From NCBI GenBank assembly GCA_009781535.1, contig WQXX01000069.1, positions 1 through 6,030 on the forward strand: DNA of 6,030 bases. The letters are read 5' to 3'. The stretch comes from Coriobacteriia bacterium (lineage in GTDB: Bacteria > Actinomycetota > Coriobacteriia > Coriobacteriales > UBA8131). A model generated the notes under the pieces. That model was not told the origin of the DNA. It worked only from the letters and a program-made list of their open reading frames with translations, and searched no databases. The translations under genes and the position numbers were made by a program. Positions 1-5,290 of the stretch are shown piece by piece; position 1 is the first letter of the stretch, and the number at the start of each line of letters is the position of its first letter.

Positions 1-102
1 AGAGTGTGTCGACATCGTGAGCTGATAGCCGATACCAGCGACTTCGACAGTCACACCACGGTTATCACGAGCAACGAGACGTCCGCGCAGGTAAGAGATC
101 AT
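1..102 (-). CDS. ruvA: Holliday junction branch-migration protein RuvA, N-terminal part (cut by window edge)
   Basis: Only the first 34 codons are present; the gene runs off the left edge. The translation starts MISYLRGRLVARD and continues through GVTVEVAGIGYQLTMS, which is the typical opening of the RuvA N-terminal OB-fold (usual form MI..LRG.L followed by a G.GY motif). RuvA binds the four-way DNA junction and loads the RuvB motor for branch migration in the cytoplasm. Its ATG lies inside the end of ruvC, in the overlap ATGA (4 bp shared), which points to translational coupling. RuvB would be expected next, outside the window. Identification rests on the start motif plus the ruvC neighbour. 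Confidence 0.9.
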   Translation of the reverse strand, partial: MISYLRGRLVARDNRGVTVEVAGIGYQLTMSTHS

Positions 103-659
103 CGAGGCGCCTTTCTCATATGGGCATGGCAAATTGCAACAGCAAGCGCATCTGCGGCATGGTCTGGGTTTGGAATATGGTCTAAGCCCAGGATCGCGCG
201 CACCATATATTGTACTTGTTCCTTGCTGGCTGAACCGGCGCCTACGACAGAATTCTTAACCATTGCAGGCGCATATTCGCCGATAAGCAGTTGCAGCGAG
301 GAGGCAGCCACGAGCGCCGCGCCGCGTGCCTCAGCAGTCGCAATGGCGCTTTTTGAGTTTCCCTTGTGGTAGACCGTCTCGATACCGAGTTCGGTAGGCG
401 CATAACGTTCGATGATCAGGCGCAGCTCGTTAAAGATATACCCGAGACGTTCGTGCACACTTTCCTGCGCGCTTGTCGAGATGCTGCCGTAGGCTAAGGC
501 GTTGAGCTTGGATCCAGTAAGCGATATCACGCCCCATCCACAGTTGGCTAGCCCCGGGTCTATCCCCAGGATGCGCACCTCGCTTTGTTGAGAATTAATA
601 CCCTTTGCGTCGCGCAGATATGTCGCAGGCCTCTCATTTGTGTCAGAGGCCGATGACAT
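99..659 (-). CDS. ruvC: Crossover junction endodeoxyribonuclease RuvC
   Basis: This is the Holliday-junction resolvase, which cuts two opposed strands of the junction held by RuvAB. The 186-residue product shows the RNase H-like fold motifs: ILGIDPGL with catalytic D34, GIETVYHKGN with E94, and NPDHAADALAVAICH with H167 and D170. The basic residues K135 (MVKNSVVG) and K146 (GSASKEQVQ) match the conserved DNA-contact lysines. H167 sits where E. coli has Asp138; His is also known there in the Thermus enzyme. I chose the ATG at 659 because a strong GAAGGAG lies 8 nt upstream; this gives about 27 residues ahead of the usual MRILGIDPG start. A GTG at 576-578 would give the standard length but has only a poor ribosome site. 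It lies 2 bp after the GHKL gene and overlaps ruvA by 4 bp. Confidence 0.95.
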   Translation of the reverse strand: MSSASDTNERPATYLRDAKGINSQQSEVRILGIDPGLANCGWGVISLTGSKLNALAYGSISTSAQESVHERLGYIFNELRLIIERYAPTELGIETVYHKGNSKSAIATAEARGAALVAASSLQLLIGEYAPAMVKNSVVGAGSASKEQVQYMVRAILGLDHIPNPDHAADALAVAICHAHMRKAPR

Positions 660-661
660 CT

Positions 662-1753
662 TTAAAGCTCCTTCTCAAAAGGAAAACGCACCGTGATGGT
701 CTCCCCTTTGACGCTGACCTTTGGCATCTCTGACAGTGAGAGGTAATACCGCTTTGCCAAAGGCTCAAACGCACGCTCCAGGGCGCGCGAGAAATCATCG
801 ACGTCTTCACGCGCCAGCTTTAGACCGCGTGTGTCCTTGGTAAGATCAATAGCGCCCTGCTCACGGGTAACTCGACGAGGCATAACGACGTCAAGCATAG
901 GCTTCAGCGGCGATATCTGCCCGCTGATGATGCGATGAGCAGTACGCTCTGAGATATCCAGGCCAAGATTCCTGCTTGCTTCAACGAGTTCGGCCGCATC
1001 CGCGCTTGCGGCAAGACGCTCACACAAAGGCAGGGTATTCAGGTCAGAACAAAACAGCAGGCGCTCACGACCGAGCTTGAATTGTCCATAATCGATCAAT
1101 GTCGCAACAATCTCTGACGGAGAGCCGAGATAGACGGTGATCCCCTGCTGCCTGCCTCGAGAGCGATGGATGAGCGCGAACTCGATAGTGTTTCGGATGA
1201 TGTTATGAGGGCCGCGTGAGATGTAAGGTAGACCATCGTCGTTGCGTTCAAGCGTGGGCAAGGTCGACTGGTCGCTTCTTTCAGGTAGCTCAGACGTATT
1301 GATAAGAACGGTAAGCGCACTTCCCGCTCCGGGGGAGGAATCACAGACGCGTGCCTCGAGCGTATTGCTCTTGATAGAATAAAGCGCCATGCCACGACCG
1401 TGCACTCCCCAGTCATCCATGACCATGTCATCGAGTTTTGAGGTGACACGAGGCTCAAAGATGAGCGCCTGCATCGCCAGAGGGATGCCACTGCCATCGT
1501 CGATGACCGTCAAGCGTCGTTCATCACCTTCTTTGAAAGTTGAGATGAAAACTCTGGTAGCGCAGGCGTCGCGGGCATTGCGCAACAATTCGATGATGAT
1601 ATCCTCGACATGGCGTATGTCATGTTTGGCCTGACGACGCTCCGCTTCGGCGGTACGCAGGCGCACAAAGCCGTCGCCGAGGTTTTCCTCGACACGGAGA
1701 TGAACCTCGCCCGAGACCTGTTCGATGAAACGTATGAGGGATGAGTCGTCCAT
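662..1753 (-). CDS. GHKL-fold ATPase of unknown function (stand-alone, MutL/HSP90-like motif layout)
   Basis: The 363-residue protein has a full N-terminal Bergerat (GHKL) ATP-binding domain, about residues 45-150. The N box is ELLRNARDA, with E55 as likely catalytic base and N59 as likely Mg ligand. The G1 box is VIDDGSGIP with D85, followed by FEPRVTSK at 99-106 and a glycine-rich lid GVHGRGMAL at 117-124. There is no HisKA phospho-acceptor helix, sensor domain or membrane segment, so a classical sensor kinase is unlikely. The block ARDACATRVFI and the TSK motif before the lid resemble MutL-type ATPases. Residues 160-363 match no family I recognise. The start is the first ATG after an in-frame stop; GAGGAG lies only 2 nt upstream, which is short. 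It lies between rny (31 bp) and ruvC (2 bp), so is probably co-transcribed. The fold is secure and the function unknown; some databases would label it a histidine-kinase-like ATPase. Confidence 0.85.
   Translation of the reverse strand: MDDSSLIRFIEQVSGEVHLRVEENLGDGFVRLRTAEAERRQAKHDIRHVEDIIIELLRNARDACATRVFISTFKEGDERRLTVIDDGSGIPLAMQALIFEPRVTSKLDDMVMDDWGVHGRGMALYSIKSNTLEARVCDSSPGAGSALTVLINTSELPERSDQSTLPTLERNDDGLPYISRGPHNIIRNTIEFALIHRSRGRQQGITVYLGSPSEIVATLIDYGQFKLGRERLLFCSDLNTLPLCERLAASADAAELVEASRNLGLDISERTAHRIISGQISPLKPMLDVVMPRRVTREQGAIDLTKDTRGLKLAREDVDDFSRALERAFEPLAKRYYLSLSEMPKVSVKGETITVRFPFEKEL
668..674 (-). promoter_or_regulatory. Ribosome binding site that decides the ruvC start
   Basis: On the minus strand GAAGGAG lies 8 nt before ATG 659. 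It is inside the last codons of the GHKL gene (the EKEL end), so the two genes are likely coupled in translation. It favours the longer RuvC over the internal GTG start at 576-578. Confidence 0.7.
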
Positions 1754-1784
1754 TGCTCCTCATTGTCCCTGTTGCCGAATCTGA

Positions 1785-3323
1785 CTACTTAGCAATACCC
1801 TGCGCACGGCTCTCACGGATGACAAGCACCTTGATCTGACCAGGATATTCCATCTCATCCTCGATCTGGCGGGCGATGTCATGGGCCAGAACCGTAGCTT
1901 CAAAATCGTTTATTTTCTCAGGTTTGACCATGACGCGCACCTCACGTCCTGCCTGCATCGCGTAGGTCTTCTCAACTCCGTCGTAAGCGTTTGCGATCTC
2001 TTCAAGCTTCTCAAGGCGCTTGATATAACTTTCCAGGGTCTCACGACGTGCGCCCGGACGCGCAGCAGAGATGGCGTCAGCAGCTTGTACCAGTACTGCA
2101 AGCACGGTTGAAGGATCGACGTCTGCATGGTGCGCTTCGATCGCATGGATGATCTCGGGACCTTCGCCAAAGCGACGCGCCAGGTCGGCGCCGATGAGGG
2201 CATGCGATCCATCGACCTCATGGTCGACAGCCTTGCCAAGGTCGTGTAACAGTCCAGCGCGTTTGGCAGGCACAGGGTCAAGCCCCAGCTCGGCCGCCAT
2301 GACGCCGGTGAGATAGGCAACCTCGAGTGAGTGTTTGAGTACATTTTGTCCATAGGAGGTACGGAACTTAAGGCGGCCGAGCGTCTTGATCAACTCAGGA
2401 TGCAGGTCATGGATTCCTGTGTCGAATGCTGCCTGGCTACCAGCTTCCTGTACTTCTCGATAGACCAGATCGGTAGCCTTGCTGAACATTTCCTCGATAC
2501 GAGCCGGGTGGATACGACCATCGGCTATCAGGTTTTCGAGCGTGATGCGTCCGATCTCGCGGCGCACAGGGTCAAAGCTTGAGACGATGACCGTCTCGGG
2601 AGTGTCATCAATGATCAGGCTGATGCCGGTAATCTGCTCAAAGGTTCGGATATTGCGACCTTCACGCCCGATGATGCGACCTTTAAGATCATCGGACGGA
2701 ATAGTCACACTTGAGACCGTGTGCTCAGCTGTGTGCTCGGCAGCGACGCGTTGTATCGTCAAGCTCAAGATATCGCGAGCCCTTTTCTCGGCCTCATTGC
2801 GCACCTGTTGTTCGCTTTCACGGATGATGATGGCAGCTTCGCGTGTGACGTCGTTTCGCAGGCTGTTAAGAAGTTCCCTGCGTGCTTCATCGCTTGTCAT
2901 ACCCGCAATGCGCTCTAGCGAAATGTTGACCTGTTTTAGAGCCTCGGTCAGATCGCGATCCTTCCGTTCGACTTGCCCGCCTAAGGACGATATCTGGTGC
3001 TCACGCGCATCAAGTGCATTCGCACGTTTGTCTAAGCTTTCCTCGCGTTGGATCAGGCGGTTATCATGCTGCTTAGCTTCCCTACGCCATTCATTGGATT
3101 CCTTATCAGCTGCCTGCTTCATCTGGTAAGCAGCATCCTTTGCCTCAATGAGTGCCTCGCGCTTGAGGTTTTCAGCCTGCTTTTCTGCATCACGGATAAG
3201 GCGCGTAGCATTTTCAGCTGCATTCTTCGCTGAACTGTTTGTAAGGAATCTGACGACGAGATAACTGATCCCCATGCCCACGAAAAGGGCGATGATGATT
3301 GCAATAATCATTTCTCCTGGCAT
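1785..3323 (-). CDS. rny: Ribonuclease Y (membrane-anchored endoribonuclease)
   Basis: RNase Y starts mRNA decay by endonucleolytic cuts and sits at the inner face of the membrane. Numbered from the chosen start (512 residues, near the usual 510-520): a hydrophobic anchor at about 5-26, a long charged coiled coil at about 30-195, a KH RNA-binding domain with GRIIGREGRNIR at 215-226, and an HD domain with H331 (LKHSLEVAYLTG), H360-D361 (LLHDLGKAVDHE) and D416 (AADAIS). The family-typical end includes EYPGQIKVLVIRE. I chose ATG 3323 because GGGGTG lies 7 nt upstream. An ATG at 3362 would add 13 residues but has no visible ribosome site, and an ATG at 3311 (MIIAIIIAL) is also possible. It appears to be the first gene of the block leading to the GHKL gene and ruvCA. 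All key residues are present. Confidence 0.95.
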   Translation of the reverse strand: MPGEMIIAIIIALFVGMGISYLVVRFLTNSSAKNAAENATRLIRDAEKQAENLKREALIEAKDAAYQMKQAADKESNEWRREAKQHDNRLIQREESLDKRANALDAREHQISSLGGQVERKDRDLTEALKQVNISLERIAGMTSDEARRELLNSLRNDVTREAAIIIRESEQQVRNEAEKRARDILSLTIQRVAAEHTAEHTVSSVTIPSDDLKGRIIGREGRNIRTFEQITGISLIIDDTPETVIVSSFDPVRREIGRITLENLIADGRIHPARIEEMFSKATDLVYREVQEAGSQAAFDTGIHDLHPELIKTLGRLKFRTSYGQNVLKHSLEVAYLTGVMAAELGLDPVPAKRAGLLHDLGKAVDHEVDGSHALIGADLARRFGEGPEIIHAIEAHHADVDPSTVLAVLVQAADAISAARPGARRETLESYIKRLEKLEEIANAYDGVEKTYAMQAGREVRVMVKPEKINDFEATVLAHDIARQIEDEMEYPGQIKVLVIRESRAQGIAK

Positions 3324-3330
3324 ATAAAAA

Positions 3331-3336
3331 CACCCC
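3331..3336 (-). promoter_or_regulatory. Ribosome binding site for rny
   Basis: Minus-strand GGGGTG, a partial match to GGAGGTG, sits 7 nt before the ATG at 3323. The alternative ATG at 3362 has no comparable sequence upstream, which is why the shorter rny reading was preferred. Confidence 0.5.
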
Positions 3337-3357
3337 ATTACATCTTCAAAAGTAAGT

Positions 3358-3385
3358 ATCATAAGTCATAAGGATGTTACACCAA
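3358..3385 (-). promoter_or_regulatory. Candidate proximal promoter for rny
   Basis: Minus-strand TATGAT (3363-3358) is a 5 of 6 match to the -10 element, with a weak TTGGTG (3385-3380) at 16 bp. Transcription would start near 3351, downstream of the terminator and of ATG 3362, leaving about 28 nt before the preferred rny start. It would make rny independent of the terminator. The -35 is weak. Confidence 0.25.
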
Positions 3386-3408
3386 AGAAAAAGCCGGATG
3401 TAACATCC
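3372..3408 (-). repeat. Nine-base inverted repeat competing with the terminator stem
   Basis: GGATGTTAC (minus strand, 3408-3400) lies within the 5' arm and loop of the terminator. It is the exact reverse complement of GTAACATCC (minus strand, 3380-3372), located after the T-tract. The two can pair over 9 bp with a 19-nt loop, which would exclude the terminator stem. Both pairings are seen directly; whether they alternate in RNA is inference. Confidence 0.55.
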
Positions 3409-3411
3409 GGC
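3384..3411 (-). terminator. Intrinsic terminator upstream of rny, minus strand
   Basis: Read on the minus strand, GCCGGATG, loop TTA, then CATCCGGC forms a perfect 8-bp stem (3393-3400 with 3404-3411), followed at once by TTTTTCTTT (3392-3384). The T-tract exists only for minus-strand transcription, so it would stop transcripts heading toward rny. No gene ends just upstream, so it is either a leader attenuator for rny or the end of a short RNA made from the intergenic region. The structure is clear; the role is inferred. Confidence 0.7.
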
Positions 3412-3420
3412 ATGATGATC

Positions 3421-3447
3421 GAAACCTCGTGTCGCCCGAGCTGTTTC
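3421..3447 (-). other. Imperfect hairpin just upstream of the terminator
   Basis: On the minus strand GAAAC, a two-base bulge AG, CTCG, loop GGCGACA, CGAG and GTTTC form a 9-bp interrupted stem. It ends 9 nt before the terminator stem, giving two hairpins in tandem in any transcript starting further upstream. It could be part of a structured leader or small RNA; it fits no RNA family I know. Confidence 0.4.
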
Positions 3448-3533
3448 ATGGTAACTTGAAAGAACAATGTCCCAAAGCAGGGGCGAATCATATACAAACA
3501 CGCACAAGTGTCGTGATCAAAATGCCGTTTTAT

Positions 3534-3562
3534 ATGGTAAAACACCTTTATGAGCACGTCAA
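3534..3562 (-). promoter_or_regulatory. Candidate distal promoter toward rny
   Basis: Minus-strand TTGACG (3562-3557), 17-bp spacer, then TACCAT (3539-3534). The -35 is 5 of 6 and the -10 is 4 of 6 against the sigma-70 consensus. Transcription would start near 3527, giving a leader of about 200 nt that includes both hairpins and the terminator. A perfect TATAAT also lies at 3570-3565 on this strand but has no good -35. Confidence 0.35.
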
Positions 3563-3668
3563 CCATTATAATCAAGAAGGTATCATTTTCTATCGCTTTC
3601 AAGGGCGCATAAAACTCGGCTTGAACAAGGATAAAGTTGTGCTGAGGAATCATCCAGAAAAGTGAAAG

Positions 3669-3677
3669 TGATAATAT
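3669..3677 (+). promoter_or_regulatory. Candidate extended -10 promoter for pntAB
   Basis: TGATAATAT is an extended -10 (TG, one base, TAATAT) ending 46 bp before the pntA ATG. No convincing -35 lies at the right distance, which is acceptable for extended -10 promoters. The predicted start near 3684 leaves a leader of about 40 nt with GAGGT at 3713-3717, 6 nt before ATG 3724. Confidence 0.4.
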
Positions 3678-3723
3678 GCAACATTGTTGTTTTGGGTAGT
3701 GCCAAGCGAAAAGAGGTACGGTC

Positions 3724-5286
3724 ATGATTATTGGGATCCCACGAGAATCGGATCCAAAGGAGACGAGGGTTGCCGCGACGCCAAAAAGCGTGCTGCAACT
3801 CATAAAGATGGGTTATGAGGTAATAGTCGAGAGCGGAGCAGGCGAGAAAGCCTCATTTCCTGATGGGGAATATGCTGCTGCTGGCGCCTCGGTTGTTGAA
3901 AAGACAGATGCGTGGAACGCTGAGCTTGTCATCAAGATCAACGCACCGCTTGACGACGAGATCGATCTGCTTAAAGCCGGCAGCACACTCATCAGCCTGA
4001 TTGCCGCGCCGCGCTCTCCTGAGCTGTTGAAAAAGCTTGCGTCAAAAAGCCTGACTGTTCTGGCCATGGATTCGGTACCGCGCATTTCGCGCGCGCAATC
4101 ATTAGACGTTGTCACCTCAATGGCCAACATCGGTGGGTATCGTGCTGTCATCGAGGCAGCTCATGAGTTTGGCTCATTGTTCACGGGGCAGGTAACGGCT
4201 GCAGGAAAAGTTCCTCCAGCCAAGGTGTTTGTTTCTGGCGCTGGCGTGGCTGGTTTAGCTGCCATCGGCACCGCCCGTGCACTTGGGGCTATCGTGCGCG
4301 CTACCGACATACGCGTAGAAGCTGGCGAACAGGTAGAATCCATGGGGGCTGAATTCGTTCATGTTGACTCTGCCGATCAGCAGAAATCAAGCGATGGATA
4401 TGCCAAAGAGGCTTCTCAGGACTATGCCGCCGCAGCTGCTCGCATGTATGCGGAGCAAGCGCGCGAAGTCGATATCATCATCACCACAGCGCTTATACCT
4501 GGAAGGCCAGCTCCTCGGCTTATCACAGAAGAGATGGTTGCATCGATGAAGCCTGGCTCTGTCATCGTTGATATGGCTGCGGCAAACGGTGGCAATGTGG
4601 CAGGGTCGCGTCCTGATGAGATAGTTGTAACGGATAACGGCGTCAAGATCATCGGCTATACCGATCTGCCAGGTCGTCTGCCCACCCAGGCGTCGCAGAT
4701 GTTTGCGACCAATATTGTTAACCTGATGAAACTCGTCACTCCAGCTAAAGACGGCATCTTAACGCTTGACTTGGATGACGTGGTACAGCGCGGCATATTG
4801 GTGGTACATGAAGGAGAAGTGACCTGGCCACCACCTGCGGTCAGTGTATCGGCAACACCGCCGCCAACCGCCGAGGTAGCTGCCCCGATCAAGAAGGAGA
4901 AGAAGAAACGCGACCCACGCGTGACGTATGTTGTCATGGCGATTTGCGCTGCAGCCCTTCTTGCGCTGTTCTTCATATCCCCAGGTGGTCTGCTCGGACA
5001 CTTCATGGTATTCATGCTCTCAGTGGTTGTGGGATTCTATGTCATCGGCAATGTATCGCACTCGCTTCATACACCGCTGATGAGTGTAACTAACGCGATA
5101 TCCGGAATCATCATTGTCGGGTGCCTTGCGGGGCTTCAGCTTATCGACCAGACGACTGCCATCACTACGGGTAGCAACCTTGCCATCCTCATACTTTCGG
5201 TACTGGGCATATTCCTGGCAAGTATCAATGTATTCGGAGGGTTTACCGTGACCCAGCGGATGCTACAGATGTTCAGGAAAGGATGA
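3724..5286 (+). CDS. pntA: Proton-translocating NAD(P) transhydrogenase subunit alpha (fused alpha1-alpha2)
   Basis: PntA carries the NAD(H)-binding domain and part of the membrane domain of the enzyme that couples hydride transfer from NADH to NADP+ to inward proton flow. The 520-residue product (E. coli PntA is about 510) begins IGIPRESDPKETRVAATP. It has the active-site block RISRAQSLD, with R120, Q125 and D128 at the positions of the conserved Arg, Gln and Asp. The Rossmann loop is GAGVAGL at 172-178, with D195 as likely ribose-binding acid, and GYTDLPGRLP lies at 311-320. After a Pro/Ala/Lys linker (about 366-399) come four hydrophobic segments near 400-418, 424-443, 457-475 and 485-503, including the alpha2 signature HSLHTPLMSVTNAISGII. 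GAGGT lies 6 nt before the ATG. pntB follows after 4 bp. Confidence 0.97.
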   Translation: MIIGIPRESDPKETRVAATPKSVLQLIKMGYEVIVESGAGEKASFPDGEYAAAGASVVEKTDAWNAELVIKINAPLDDEIDLLKAGSTLISLIAAPRSPELLKKLASKSLTVLAMDSVPRISRAQSLDVVTSMANIGGYRAVIEAAHEFGSLFTGQVTAAGKVPPAKVFVSGAGVAGLAAIGTARALGAIVRATDIRVEAGEQVESMGAEFVHVDSADQQKSSDGYAKEASQDYAAAAARMYAEQAREVDIIITTALIPGRPAPRLITEEMVASMKPGSVIVDMAAANGGNVAGSRPDEIVVTDNGVKIIGYTDLPGRLPTQASQMFATNIVNLMKLVTPAKDGILTLDLDDVVQRGILVVHEGEVTWPPPAVSVSATPPPTAEVAAPIKKEKKKRDPRVTYVVMAICAAALLALFFISPGGLLGHFMVFMLSVVVGFYVIGNVSHSLHTPLMSVTNAISGIIIVGCLAGLQLIDQTTAITTGSNLAILILSVLGIFLASINVFGGFTVTQRMLQMFRKG

Positions 5287-5290
5287 GATC

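Larger units (their letters stand above)
3324..3723. other. Divergent intergenic region between rny and pntA
   Basis: About 400 bp with no convincing gene. It is visibly richer in A and T than the flanking genes. It contains the control elements listed separately: the pntA -10 element, candidate rny promoters, a minus-strand terminator and an adjacent hairpin. I see no tRNA-like fold, insertion sequence or CRISPR repeat. Open frames crossing it (plus 3429-3665, minus 3366-3803) lack ribosome sites and recognisable motifs. Confidence 0.7.

Noticed and set aside
4..372. Open frame of 122 codons antisense to ruvC and ruvA
   Set aside because: Lies opposite well-recognised RuvC and RuvA coding sequence and has no motif of its own.
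2479..3129. Open frame of 216 codons antisense to rny
   Set aside because: Ser- and Arg-rich low-complexity translation typical of the reverse frame of a coiled-coil gene; rny on the other strand has all family motifs.
3565..3572. Palindromic ATTATAAT as a plus-strand promoter or operator
   Set aside because: It contains TATAAT on both strands but neither strand has a -35 at suitable distance, and 8 bp of AT-only palindrome is expected by chance in this AT-rich stretch.
3429..3665. Open frame of 78 codons on the plus strand (GTG start)
   Set aside because: No ribosome site upstream, rare start codon, no family resemblance, and it covers the candidate rny promoters. A small unknown protein cannot be excluded, but nothing supports it.
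3481..3720. Rex-type redox operator controlling pntAB
   Set aside because: I looked for TTGTGA-type palindromes that would suit a transhydrogenase operon; only scattered TTGT pieces occur, without the paired half-site.
3366..3803. Open frame of 145 codons on the minus strand across the intergenic region
   Set aside because: It overlaps the start of pntA antisense, runs through the terminator hairpin, has no ribosome site and its translation shows no recognisable motif. A shorter 41-codon reading inside it also lacks a ribosome site.
4656..5015. Open frame of 119 codons antisense to pntA
   Set aside because: Mirror of the pntA linker and membrane region; no ribosome site or known motif.
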